64,000 nt of DNA from Butyrivibrio sp. AE3009 (GTDB lineage Bacteria; Bacillota; Clostridia; Lachnospirales; Lachnospiraceae). The DNA lies in contig NZ_ATVS01000009.1 in assembly GCF_000420845.1 (NCBI RefSeq), forward strand, positions 62,001 through 126,000, given 5' to 3'. The notes below the pieces were generated by a model. The model ran no database searches, was not told the DNA's origin, and worked only from the letters and a program-made list of their open reading frames with translations. Positions 8,148 through 16,975 of this stretch are shown here, in pieces; the stretch's first letter is position 1; each line of letters opens with the position of its first letter. The translations under genes were made by a program, and so were the position numbers.

Positions 8148-11100
8148 TTAAACCTTCTCAACGCCGATAGTAACCTTCTCGCCGTTGATATCCCACTCTT
8201 TTGCGTTAGCAACGTCAGATCCGTATACCACCTCGTTTGCAAGGACCTTGGTGGAGATGCTGCTCTCGTTGGCCTTAACAATCTCAGCAAGCTTGTCGTT
8301 ACCGTTAAGTGAAACCTTGATGTGATCCATTACTTCGAAGCCTGAATCCTTACGCATGGTCTGAACCTTACTGATAACCTCAAGGACGAAACCTTCCTTG
8401 ATAAGCTCCTCTGAAAGGTTGGTATCAAGAACCACTGTGATTCCCCAGTTCTCCTGAGAAATGAAGCCTTCCTTCTGAGCCATCTCGATAAGGAGATCCT
8501 CCTTGACAAGCTCTACGTCAACGTCGTTGACATTGAACTTGATGGAGCCGTTAGTGCCTAGCTCATCCATGGTTGCATTTCCGTCGAGAGTTTCAAGGTA
8601 AGCCTTGATTGCTCCGATGTTCTTACCATACTTAGGTCCCAAGGTCTTAAGCTGTGGCTTGAAGGTGTAGCTTGTAAAGTCGCGAACGTCATCTGTGAAG
8701 GCAACATTCTTAACATTGAGCTCTTCTCTGATGATATCTGTGTAGAACTCACCTACTGTCTGCTCAGCCTTAACATACATCTGTCCGATAGGCTGACGGT
8801 TCTTGATGTTGGCTGCATTTCTGCCGGCACGTCCAAGAACTACGATATCAAGAACTTCCTCCATGTCCTTCTCAAGCTTAGCGTCGATGAGAGACTCATC
8901 TACTGCAGGGAAGTCGCAAAGGTGGATTGATTCAGGTGCATCTGCAAAGCTCTTTCTTACAAGGTTCTGGTAGATCTGCTCTGTCATGAAAGGAACCATG
9001 GGAGCAGCTACCTTGGATACTGTAACAAGAGCTGTGTAAAGTGTCATGTAAGCAGAAATCTTGTCCTGCTCCATTCCCTTAGCCCAGAATCTCTCACGGC
9101 TGCGGCGTACATACCAGTTGGACATCTCGTCGACAAAGTTGTCAAGAGCCTTACCAGCCTCAGGAATTCTATAGTTATTAAGGTTCTCATCTACAGCTTT
9201 TACGCAGCTGTTAAGCTTACTAAGAAGCCACTTGTCCATAACGGTGAGCTTATCAAGCTCCAGCTTGTAGTTAGCTGCATCGAATCCGTCGATATTAGCA
9301 TACAGTGTGAAGAATGCGTAGGTGTTCCACAGTGTACCAAGGAACTTGCGCTGTCCTTCCATAACAGCATCTCCTGAGAATCTTGAAGGAAGCCAGGGTG
9401 CTGAGTTGGTGTAGAAATACCATCTGATGGCATCTGCGCCGTATTTCTCAAGAGCGTCGAAGGGATCAACAGCGTTGCCCTTTGACTTACTCATCTTCTG
9501 TCCGTTCTCATCCTGAACAAGACCAAGAACGATAACGTTCTTAAATGCAGGCTTGTTGAAAAGAAGTGTAGCCTCTGCGTGAAGTGAGTAGAACCATCCT
9601 CTTGTCTGGTCTACAGCCTCTGAGATGAACTCAGCGGGGAACTGCTTCTCGAAGAGCTCCTTGTTCTCAAATGGATAGTGGAGCTGTGCAAAAGGCATTG
9701 CTCCTGAATCAAACCAGCAGTCGATAACCTCTTTTACCCTGTGCATCTTCTTACCGCACTTAGGGCAGGTGATCTCGAACTGATCGATATAGGGCCTATG
9801 AAGCTCTGTGGTCTCAGCGGACGGGTCTCCTGAAAGCTCAGCCAGCTCTTTTCTGGAACCTACTGAAAGCTGGTGACCGCAGTCATCGCACTCCCAGATA
9901 TTAAGAGGTGTTCCCCAGTATCTGTCACGGGAGATACCCCAATCCTGGATGTTCTCAAGCCAGTCGCCGAAACGTCCCTTACCGATTGACTCGGGAACCC
10001 AGTTGATCTCTTTGTTATTGCGGATAAGATCGTCCTTTACCTCTGTAACCTTGATGAACCATGATGAACGAGCATAGTAGATAAGAGGTGTTGAACATCT
10101 CCAGCAGTGAGGATAATCGTGCTCCATCTTAGGTGCAGAGAAGAGAAGGCTTCTGCTGTCGAGGTCCTTAAGTACCTCAGGATCGGCACTTACTGCCCCC
10201 TCATCGATTTCCTTCTGAGTGGGCTTACATCTGTAGCCTGCAAAAGGAGTCTCAGGCTTAAGGCGGCCTTCGCCGTCAACCATCTGTACAAGAGGAGCGT
10301 CGTACTTACGACCAACTCTTGCGTCGTCTTCACCGAAGGCGGGAGCGATATGTACGATACCGGTACCGTCTGACATAGTTACATAGTTGTCGCAGTAGAT
10401 GAAGAAGCACTTCTTGTGCTGCTTCTCAGCCTCGTCAGCTGCGCACTGGTAAAGAGGCTCATATTCCTTATACTCAAGGTCTGTTCCAACGTAGGTTTCA
10501 AGAACCTCGTAGGCCTTCTGACCTTCCTCTTTTGCCAGAGAGCCAAGAACTGTATCAGCCAGAGCCTCTGCAAGGTAATATGTATAGCCGTCTGCTGCCT
10601 TAACCTTAACGTACTTCTCGTCAGGGTTTACGCAGAGGCCGATGTTTGAAGGAAGTGTCCAGGGTGTGGTTGTCCATGCAAGGAAATATGCATCCTCGCC
10701 CTTAACCTTGAAGCGAACAACAGCTGTGCGCTCCTTAAGAACCTTGTAGCCCTGTGCTACCTCGTGAGATGAAAGAGGGGTACCACAGCGAGGGCAGTAA
10801 GGAACTACCTTGAAGCCCTTGTAGAGAAGACCCTTTTTCCAGATCTCGTTAAGAGCCCACCACTCGGACTCAATGAAATTGTCATCATAGGTGATGTAGG
10901 GGTGCTCCATATCAGCCCAGAAACCTACTGTGCCGGAGAAATCCTCCCACATTCCCTTGTATTTCCATACGGATTCCTTACATTTTTTGATGAAAGGCTC
11001 CATACCGTACTCTTCGATCTGCTCCTTGCCGTCAAGGCCAAGAAGCTTCTCAACCTCAAGCTCAACAGGAAGACCGTGTGTGTCCCAGCCTGCCTTACGG

Positions 11101-11339
11101 GGAACTGTATAACCCTTCATTGTTCTGTAACGAGGAATCATATCCTTGATGGCACGGGTAAGCACGTGTCCGATGTGGGGCTTACCGTTAGCTGTAGGGG
11201 GTCCGTCATAGAACATATACATCTCACCCTTGCTTCTTGTGTCCACACTCTTCTGGAATATGTTTTCTTTTTTCCAGAACTCTTCAATCTGTTTTTCTCT
11301 GCCGACAAAATTCATGTCAGTTTCGACTTTGTTATACAT
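8148..11339 (-). CDS. ileS: isoleucyl-tRNA synthetase
   Basis: A 1063-residue class I synthetase that charges tRNA-Ile. HIGH is visible at residues 55-58 in PTANGKPHIGHVL, and KMSKS near residue 613 in GQKMSKSKGN. The editing domain lies between them, with ARSSWF and a Cys cluster (WECDDCGHQ, CPKCGKK) that may bind zinc. Length and motifs such as DGTGIVHIAPAFGEDDA resemble the eukaryote-like IleRS2 group, which is often insensitive to mupirocin; that trait is inference. I chose the ATG at 11339 because AAAGGAGAG precedes it; the longer start at 11363 has none. Expression should be controlled by the T-box upstream. Confidence 0.97.
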   Translation of the reverse strand: MYNKVETDMNFVGREKQIEEFWKKENIFQKSVDTRSKGEMYMFYDGPPTANGKPHIGHVLTRAIKDMIPRYRTMKGYTVPRKAGWDTHGLPVELEVEKLLGLDGKEQIEEYGMEPFIKKCKESVWKYKGMWEDFSGTVGFWADMEHPYITYDDNFIESEWWALNEIWKKGLLYKGFKVVPYCPRCGTPLSSHEVAQGYKVLKERTAVVRFKVKGEDAYFLAWTTTPWTLPSNIGLCVNPDEKYVKVKAADGYTYYLAEALADTVLGSLAKEEGQKAYEVLETYVGTDLEYKEYEPLYQCAADEAEKQHKKCFFIYCDNYVTMSDGTGIVHIAPAFGEDDARVGRKYDAPLVQMVDGEGRLKPETPFAGYRCKPTQKEIDEGAVSADPEVLKDLDSRSLLFSAPKMEHDYPHCWRCSTPLIYYARSSWFIKVTEVKDDLIRNNKEINWVPESIGKGRFGDWLENIQDWGISRDRYWGTPLNIWECDDCGHQLSVGSRKELAELSGDPSAETTELHRPYIDQFEITCPKCGKKMHRVKEVIDCWFDSGAMPFAQLHYPFENKELFEKQFPAEFISEAVDQTRGWFYSLHAEATLLFNKPAFKNVIVLGLVQDENGQKMSKSKGNAVDPFDALEKYGADAIRWYFYTNSAPWLPSRFSGDAVMEGQRKFLGTLWNTYAFFTLYANIDGFDAANYKLELDKLTVMDKWLLSKLNSCVKAVDENLNNYRIPEAGKALDNFVDEMSNWYVRRSRERFWAKGMEQDKISAYMTLYTALVTVSKVAAPMVPFMTEQIYQNLVRKSFADAPESIHLCDFPAVDESLIDAKLEKDMEEVLDIVVLGRAGRNAANIKNRQPIGQMYVKAEQTVGEFYTDIIREELNVKNVAFTDDVRDFTSYTFKPQLKTLGPKYGKNIGAIKAYLETLDGNATMDELGTNGSIKFNVNDVDVELVKEDLLIEMAQKEGFISQENWGITVVLDTNLSEELIKEGFVLEVISKVQTMRKDSGFEVMDHIKVSLNGNDKLAEIVKANESSISTKVLANEVVYGSDVANAKEWDINGEKVTIGVEKV

Positions 11340-11363
11340 ACTCTCTCCTTTCATCACACGCAA

Positions 11364-11636
11364 ATATAAAAAGCCCCGTCCCTTGTAAAAAGGACGAGGC
11401 TAATAATATACTTCGTTGTACCACCTGTTTACACATACGCGCCGCAAAACTGCGGTTGAATACGCGCTTCGTTAACGCCAAAGCCAACGTCGGAATCTAC
11501 TGATATTACCTTCAATCCCGCAGCTCAGAAGTGATTTTCACCTGGTAGTTACTTGCACTGCCTCGCACCTTCCGGCAGCTCTCTGGAGCTTTCCCTTACC
11601 TGTTACTGTCTTCGTCACAGCCTTTATTACATATTG
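11364..11636 (-). promoter_or_regulatory. T-box leader, isoleucine-specific, with terminator
   Basis: The minus strand carries the T-box core GGTGGTACAACGAAG (11411-11425), a diverged form of the usual AGGGTGGTACC. It is followed by a terminator with arms AGCCTCGTCC and GGACGGGGCT (11372-11401) and TTTTT. In the Stem I region the loop sequence GGTAATATCAGTAGA holds ATC at 11504-11502, an isoleucine codon, as the likely specifier. The terminator ends just before the ileS ribosome binding site. Known role: uncharged tRNA-Ile pairs with the specifier and favours read-through. Confidence 0.9.
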
Positions 11637-11641
11637 CACAC

Positions 11642-11670
11642 ATTCTACTACTAATATAAAAAATATGCAA
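11642..11670 (-). promoter_or_regulatory. predicted sigma-A promoter of the T-box/ileS transcript
   Basis: The minus strand shows TTGCAT (11665-11670) and TAGAAT (11642-11647) with a 17-bp spacer, placed just ahead of the T-box leader. Confidence 0.6.
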
Positions 11671-11674
11671 GTTC

Positions 11675-12517
11675 CTATATTTCAATCATCACAATCTCCG
11701 GATGATTAAAAAATCTGGGGTAGGGCATCCTCTCGCGGCAAAGGCCTCTGCTGACTACCATATTGGTTCCGTTACTGAGGGTGTAGAGACCGTCCACATA
11801 TTTAGGCCAATATCCCTGATCCGGAGCCAAGGTTCCAAGGCCGATAAAAGGATTTATCCACTGTCCTCCGTGGGCGTGTCCGCAGACCACAAGGTCAAAA
11901 TTGTAGTCATCATAGAAATCTACCCTCTCCGGTCTGTGAGATAAGAGGATCTTGTAATTATCTGATCCTGAATATGCACCGTCCAGCTGAGCTCTCCATT
12001 CATCATCTGACATGTAGGTAGGATCATCAACGCCGCATATTTCATAGGTTTTCCCCTTGATCTCGATGGTTTCGAAGTTGCCTTCAAGAACAGTAACGCC
12101 TATGCCCCGCAGATATTCCTTCCACTCATCCATGCTGTCACTCCAGAACTCATGATTACCCGCAACGTAAAAGCATGGATATGAATCAGCAATCTGCTCC
12201 AGAAATATCTTGGCATTCTTATCGCCAAACTTGTTGTCAAAAATATCTCCGGACAGCAGCACTGCATCTGCCTTTCCCTTCTTAAGCATCTTTACAAGAG
12301 TCTTCTGGTTTTTTCCGTAATAACAGGAATGAAGATCTGTCACCAATGCAAAGCGGGCAGGCTGCTCTTGTTCATTGCCGCCGTCATCAATATGAATCTC
12401 CTCCGTAACAGGAATCTCAAACCATAATACAAATACGATCATGAAAAGGATAATATTCCTGAAAATATGTCGTTTTTTCTTCTTGGATTTCTTATGTGTT
12501 TTCTTTTCTTCAGCCAT
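11675..12517 (-). CDS. membrane-anchored calcineurin-like metallophosphoesterase
   Basis: A 280-residue protein with a Lys-rich N-terminus (KKSKKKKRH) and one membrane helix at about 19-37, placing the catalytic domain outside the cell. The metal-site motifs appear in order: DLHS, GDIFD, GNHEF, LLSHRPE and GHAHGGQW. These match the YaeI/YkuE group of phosphoesterases, some of which act on lipid-linked phosphates; the substrate here is unknown. The start chosen is the ATG at 12517, after GTGGAGAAATA. It begins one base after the stop codon of the upstream lipoprotein gene, so the two are probably translationally coupled. Confidence 0.85.
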   Translation of the reverse strand: MAEEKKTHKKSKKKKRHIFRNIILFMIVFVLWFEIPVTEEIHIDDGGNEQEQPARFALVTDLHSCYYGKNQKTLVKMLKKGKADAVLLSGDIFDNKFGDKNAKIFLEQIADSYPCFYVAGNHEFWSDSMDEWKEYLRGIGVTVLEGNFETIEIKGKTYEICGVDDPTYMSDDEWRAQLDGAYSGSDNYKILLSHRPERVDFYDDYNFDLVVCGHAHGGQWINPFIGLGTLAPDQGYWPKYVDGLYTLSNGTNMVVSRGLCRERMPYPRFFNHPEIVMIEI

Positions 12518-12518
12518 A

Positions 12519-14003
12519 TTATTTCTCCACAAATTCTCCATTGTCATAAATGTAGCTATGCTCACTGCCGTCATAGCCCATACCGGTAATGCACTGTGCT
12601 TCCTCATCTATTCTATAGTCAGGTATGTTCTCGAATGACTTCACATATGTAAATTCGCCATTGTCATAGACATAAGCACAATGTACTAAGCAGTTCCCCG
12701 CAGCTCCCAAAGATATCACGATGTCCTCGTGACCATCAAAGGTAACGTCTATATATTCGCAGCTAAAGTCGCAGCCGCTATTAACATATCTGTCGGAGCT
12801 GACATCATCTTTTTTAGATGGGTAAAAAACGCCCGTGTAGGTGCCATCAGCAAAGAAGCAGTCAAAGAAATGATAATACTCTCCTTCAACCTCGTAAGGC
12901 CTCTGAATGCCAATGTGATAGCATTCCTTTGCTTCATCAACAAATCCTGCATTCATGACATCGCCATCAGCCAATCCCTCAACATCTCTTAACATGAGAG
13001 CCTGCAGATTAAGCATTTCAATGGCCAGCAGTTTAAAACGATGTTCCCTAAGGGCCAAGGCTTTGTCTGAGTTACCTGATACGCTCTCCTCAAGCTCATT
13101 CATAAGTTTGGTAAGGCGAACGTAATTAACTACATAAGGGCTTCCATCGGACTCTTCAGAGCCAATCTCCTTCATGATCTTGGCACTGTCAGCTGCAATA
13201 TTACGCCATTCATGCTCACCCATGGTCAGAAGTCCTGTCTCCTCGACCATCTCCATGAAATCAGAACCTGCCTCCATGCACACAGAGACGTCCTCAAAAT
13301 CATAGTCTTGTACGCTACTAAGGTCACTATCCTCCGAAAGGACACTAAGTGTAAGCTTGTTGCTTCCTGTAACCTCATACTCAAGAGCCATCAGTGCTCC
13401 TTCGAACAGCTCGTACTTGCAGGCGGCGACATCTGTTTCCATCTCACGGTACATACTTCCGTGTATGTATCCGTCTGCATCGTACAATTCTCCCCAGAGC
13501 TTACGGTATCTTGTATCGAAATCAGACCACTGTGCCTCTATCTCATCCAGTTTTTCCTTATCGGAATCGCTAAGCTTCCCCGATTCCTTGAGTGAAGCGA
13601 TGGTTCCTTCTATCTTCTCGTTCCACACTTCACTCTGAAATCCGATATATTCGCCTTTTTCAGCTAGAGCAAGCTTTGCATCAATACTGGTCAGCATAAG
13701 GTTCTTGTAGAACTCATCGCTGTCACACATGAACAATTCACTGCCAGCAGAATATCTTGTAACATATACCTCGCCAAGATCAGTCGAAGCCACTGTTCCC
13801 GTAGTATCTTCAGCATCTGCCTCCACCACGTTATCAGCTTCCTGCGAGGACTCCTGCCCGGAACCAAGTTGTGAAATCAACTCCTCCACTGCCTCTTTGG
13901 CTTCTGCCTCATTATTTCTGTCATCATTCCCCTTTGCCCCACAGCCCATTGCTGTTCCTGCCATGCTCATGCACAGTAAAAGGGCGATAATCCTGTTCTT
14001 CAT
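12519..14003 (-). CDS. secreted lipoprotein with C-terminal FG-GAP-like segment
   Basis: A 494-residue predicted lipoprotein. The signal ends at AMGC (Cys21), followed by an acidic linker to about residue 75. The middle part is mostly helical. The C-terminal 90 residues contain YIDVTFDGHEDIVISLG, an acidic loop like the other lipoproteins of this region, and two copies of a short motif, VYDNGEFTY and IYDNGEFVE. AAGGAGAT lies at good spacing before the ATG. It is coupled to the metallophosphoesterase gene, which suggests a joint envelope role, but no function can be assigned. Confidence 0.75.
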   Translation of the reverse strand: MKNRIIALLLCMSMAGTAMGCGAKGNDDRNNEAEAKEAVEELISQLGSGQESSQEADNVVEADAEDTTGTVASTDLGEVYVTRYSAGSELFMCDSDEFYKNLMLTSIDAKLALAEKGEYIGFQSEVWNEKIEGTIASLKESGKLSDSDKEKLDEIEAQWSDFDTRYRKLWGELYDADGYIHGSMYREMETDVAACKYELFEGALMALEYEVTGSNKLTLSVLSEDSDLSSVQDYDFEDVSVCMEAGSDFMEMVEETGLLTMGEHEWRNIAADSAKIMKEIGSEESDGSPYVVNYVRLTKLMNELEESVSGNSDKALALREHRFKLLAIEMLNLQALMLRDVEGLADGDVMNAGFVDEAKECYHIGIQRPYEVEGEYYHFFDCFFADGTYTGVFYPSKKDDVSSDRYVNSGCDFSCEYIDVTFDGHEDIVISLGAAGNCLVHCAYVYDNGEFTYVKSFENIPDYRIDEEAQCITGMGYDGSEHSYIYDNGEFVEK

Positions 14004-14127
14004 TCCGTATCTCCTTAGCTTATAACGCTCATAAGCGTCTTATAGCTAGAGAATAATACAACACTATGGGATGTAAAACCACAATTATTTCCAATTAACA
14101 GTGTTGATTACCACAAAAACAGCAATA

Positions 14128-14217
14128 AAGGGGCCTGTCCCCATTAACAAACTGTGAACAACAATGAACTCCGCCAGTATGTGAAGTTCACAATTTGTTG
14201 ATGGGGACAGGCCCCTT
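14128..14217. repeat. REP-like inverted repeat, GGGGACAGGCCCC type
   Basis: The arms at 14128-14159 and 14186-14217 are 32 bp long and match at 30 positions. They carry AAGGGGCCTGTCCCCAT at the outside and AACAAA-N-TGTGAAC towards a 26-nt loop. It lies between the aminotransferase stop codon and the upstream region of the lipoprotein gene. The palindrome has no T-run, so it is more like a dispersed repeat than a terminator. Confidence 0.8.
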
Positions 14218-14230
14218 AGTGGCTCTATCA

Positions 14231-15388
14231 TTAAAATTTAGAAATAAATCTCTCCAGTCGTCCCATTGCTGTCTTGAGGTTCTCAAGGGAGTAGGCGTAG
14301 GAGATACGGATGTAGCCCTCACCGCAGTCGCCGAAGGCACTGCCGGGAACTACCGCCAGTTTCTCTTCCTGAAGGAGTCTGGTGCAGAATTCGTCGCTGC
14401 TCATACCGAACTTCTTGATGCAGGGAAATACGTAGAATGCTCCGTAAGGCTCAAAGCAGGGAAGACCAAGTCTCTTGAACTCATTCAGAAGATATCTTCT
14501 TCTCCTGTTGTACTCCTCGCGCATAACCTTAACATCCTCGTCGCCGTTCTTAAGTGCCTCTACCGCAGCATACTGGCTGGTGGTGGGAGCGCACATGATG
14601 GCGTACTGATGGATCTTGACCATCTGCTTCATGATAACTTCCGGTCCGCAGGCGTAGCCAAGTCTCCAGCCGGTCATGGCATAGGCCTTGGAAAAACCGT
14701 TGATGAGAATAGTTCTCTCTCTCATTCCCGGAAGGGATGCGATGGATACGTGCTTACTCTTGTAGGAAAGCTCTCCGTATATCTCATCTGACAAAACATA
14801 GAGGTCCTTTTCGATGACAACCTTGGCGATTTTCTCCAGGTCCTCTTTTTCCATGATGGCACCTGTGGGATTGTTGGGGAAAGGCAGTACAAGAATCTTG
14901 GTCTTGTCCGTTACCTTCTCCAGAACCTCCTCAGCGGTCAGACGGAATTCATTTTCCTCTTTTAACTCAATAATAACGGGCTTGGCATCTGCCAAAATAG
15001 CACAGGGCTCGTAGGATACGTAGCTGGGCTGCGGGATAAGAACCTCATCCCCGGGATCTATCATTGCGCGGAAAGCCAGGTCGATTGCCTCGGATCCACC
15101 AACAGTGATGAACACCTCGCTCATAGGATCATAGTCGATTCCCTGAGTTCTCTTAATATAATTCGAAACCTCTTTTCTAAGCTCAATAAGTCCTGAATTG
15201 GAGGTGTAGAAGGTTCTGCCCTTCTCCAATGAATAAATGCCCTCGTCTCTTATGTGCCAGGGCGTATCGAAGTCCGGCTCGCCGACACCAAGCGAAATAG
15301 CCCCCTCTGTCTCATGAACTATGTCAAAAAACTTCCTGATACCCGAGGGCTTGATGTCTACAACTTTACTTCCTATGGGATTTCTCAT
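14231..15388 (-). CDS. class I/II PLP-dependent aminotransferase
   Basis: A 385-residue protein of the AspC/PatA-like fold I family. Signatures seen are ISLGVGEPDFDTP, the substrate loop YTSNSGLIELR, NNPTGA for the cofactor pocket, and SKAYAMTGWRLGYACG with the PLP lysine. It probably uses an aromatic, aspartate or methionine-type amino acid; the exact substrate cannot be told. The start codon overlaps the stop codon of the Lrp gene upstream (ATGA type), and this Lrp-aminotransferase pairing is frequent in Firmicutes. The pair is likely transcribed from the promoter at 15923-15953. Confidence 0.92.
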   Translation of the reverse strand: MRNPIGSKVVDIKPSGIRKFFDIVHETEGAISLGVGEPDFDTPWHIRDEGIYSLEKGRTFYTSNSGLIELRKEVSNYIKRTQGIDYDPMSEVFITVGGSEAIDLAFRAMIDPGDEVLIPQPSYVSYEPCAILADAKPVIIELKEENEFRLTAEEVLEKVTDKTKILVLPFPNNPTGAIMEKEDLEKIAKVVIEKDLYVLSDEIYGELSYKSKHVSIASLPGMRERTILINGFSKAYAMTGWRLGYACGPEVIMKQMVKIHQYAIMCAPTTSQYAAVEALKNGDEDVKVMREEYNRRRRYLLNEFKRLGLPCFEPYGAFYVFPCIKKFGMSSDEFCTRLLQEEKLAVVPGSAFGDCGEGYIRISYAYSLENLKTAMGRLERFISKF

Positions 15389-15873
15389 AATGACATCATC
15401 TCCCTTGTATCTTCGTACTGCTTAGCCAGTATTGTTCCGTGGTCCTTGTATTTCTTAAGGATGAAATGGGTGGCTGTGCTCTGAACGGTATCAAGAACTG
15501 CCAGCTTGTTGTTAACAAAACCCGCAACCTCCTGAAGACTCTTGCCCTCAACGATTACCATAAGGTCAAAGCCGCCGCTCATAAGATAAACACTGGTCAC
15601 CTCGGGATATTTATAGATTCTCTCAGCGATGCTGTCAAAGCCAAGGCCTCTTGTGGGAGTAACCTTAACCTCGATAAGTGCATCTACTCTCTCGATATCA
15701 GTCTTGGACCAGTCGATCATTGTGTTGAAGCCGCAGATAACGCCCTCTTCCTCCATGGCTTTAAGCTCATTAGCCACAGTGATCTCCTCTGCTCCGATCA
15801 AAACCGCAAGCTCCTTGATTTCGATGCGGCTGTTTTTCTCAATAACTTTAAGGATTTCTTCTCTTGTCCCCAT
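15385..15873 (-). CDS. Lrp/AsnC family transcriptional regulator
   Basis: A 162-residue regulator with an N-terminal winged helix (ILKVIEKNSRIEIKELAVLIG and TVANELKAMEEEGVI, residues 7-50). The C-terminal RAM domain (VDALIEVKVTPTRGLGFD, then FDLMVIVEGKSLQEV) binds amino acids in this family. AGGAGATTATTA precedes the ATG. It is translationally coupled to the aminotransferase and likely senses its substrate or product. A palindrome within its own promoter suggests autoregulation. Confidence 0.92.
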   Translation of the reverse strand: MGTREEILKVIEKNSRIEIKELAVLIGAEEITVANELKAMEEEGVICGFNTMIDWSKTDIERVDALIEVKVTPTRGLGFDSIAERIYKYPEVTSVYLMSGGFDLMVIVEGKSLQEVAGFVNNKLAVLDTVQSTATHFILKKYKDHGTILAKQYEDTREMMSL

Positions 15874-15922
15874 TAATAATCTCCTATTTAAACACTCGTC
15901 TACGCTACTTTCTTTTAATCTT

Positions 15923-15953
15923 ACTATACTTTAGTACATTACTAAAGCGGCAA
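15923..15953 (-). promoter_or_regulatory. promoter with internal palindrome, probable Lrp operator
   Basis: On the minus strand TTGCCG (15948-15953) and TATAGT (15923-15928) are spaced by 19 bp. The spacer is exactly the palindrome CTTTAGT-N5-ACTAAAG (15929-15947). Binding there would block RNA polymerase, consistent with autorepression of the lrp-aminotransferase pair. The spacer is longer than ideal, so the -35 call is tentative. Confidence 0.5.
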
Positions 15954-15959
15954 TTTCCC

Positions 15960-16946
15960 TCAGCCCAAAACCTTGTGTATTTCGTCAGTCTGAGGCATGT
16001 CAAGGAACCTGGTCTCGTCATTATTTACAATGATCTTGTCGTTTCCTTCCTGCAAAAAACCCACCACTGCCGCGGGAATTCCTTCTTCCCTGAGGGCATC
16101 TGCAAGCCTCTCACCGTCATCTGCGGTAAAAAGAAGTGCGCCTCCTGACAATAGCTGATATGGATTGATCTCAAAGAATTCGCAGATCTCAATTGTTTCC
16201 TGTCTGATGGGAATTGCCTTTAAATCCACTTTCAGACCGCAGCCTGCTCTACCTGACAGCTCCCAGAGTGCGGCAAAAATACCGCCGTTTGAAGCGTCAT
16301 GGATACTCAAGGCTCCGGCCTTCATCGCGACTGCAGCCTCTCTGCCGATATTTACCATTTCCTTAAATCTGACAGCGCCGTCAATAAAGGGAGCAGGGTA
16401 TCTGGTTATAAGCTCGTCATAGCGATCCTTTGCCAACATGGCTGTGCCCTCAAGGCCTGCCCACTTGCTGATGACAATGGCCTGTCCGGCCTTACCCTTA
16501 GCTTCAAAAAAGGTCTTCTCCTCATCTGAAGCGCCTTCCGCATAGCCTACGCAGGTTGCGGTAATAACCGGTCTGTTCACTGCAGTTGTAACCTCTGTGT
16601 GACCGCCGGCGTAGGGTACACCTGCTTCTTTGCAGGCTTCAAGACAGTCTGCTACTATTTTCTTAAGTGTCTGCTCCTCTGAATCGGGATCAAGCAGCAC
16701 CGAAACTGTCACATGATCCGGTGTGATTCCCTGGCACACAATACTGTTAATTGCCTTGGTTACCGCATAGAAGCCGGCATCCGTCGCATCCGCCGCCATG
16801 GGGCTTGTGGCGGAAAAAACCCGTCTATTTGAAGAAAAAGCGCAGTCTGTCCCTACAGCTGCGCTCGCATTCTTTTTGTATTCTGTCTTCAATGGCTTCA
16901 AAACTGAGCGTTTCAAAGCGTTCTCTGTTATTTTTCCGATTCTCAT
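15960..16946 (-). CDS. AIR synthase-related (HypE/ThiL/SelD-like) protein
   Basis: A 328-residue protein of the PurM superfamily, whose members bind ATP between an N-terminal and a C-terminal domain. Visible are DATDAGFYAVTKAINSIV, the glycine-rich GVPYAGGHTEVT, SIHDASNGGIFAALWELS and NPYQLLSGGALLF, the order seen in HypE-like hydrogenase maturation homologues. No hydrogenase maturation genes are nearby and the C-terminal Cys of true HypE is missing, so this is an orphan member of unknown substrate. The ribosome binding site is weak (GAGTGAT). It lies downstream of the VanW gene, with 29 bp between them, and may share its transcript. Confidence 0.75.
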   Translation of the reverse strand: MRIGKITENALKRSVLKPLKTEYKKNASAAVGTDCAFSSNRRVFSATSPMAADATDAGFYAVTKAINSIVCQGITPDHVTVSVLLDPDSEEQTLKKIVADCLEACKEAGVPYAGGHTEVTTAVNRPVITATCVGYAEGASDEEKTFFEAKGKAGQAIVISKWAGLEGTAMLAKDRYDELITRYPAPFIDGAVRFKEMVNIGREAAVAMKAGALSIHDASNGGIFAALWELSGRAGCGLKVDLKAIPIRQETIEICEFFEINPYQLLSGGALLFTADDGERLADALREEGIPAAVVGFLQEGNDKIIVNNDETRFLDMPQTDEIHKVLG

Positions 16947-16975
16947 ATCAAGATCACTCGTTTATCAGGTAATGA

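Noticed and set aside
10902..11369. 155-residue plus-strand frame opposite the ileS start
   Set aside because: It is antisense to the HIGH region of ileS and lacks a ribosome binding site.
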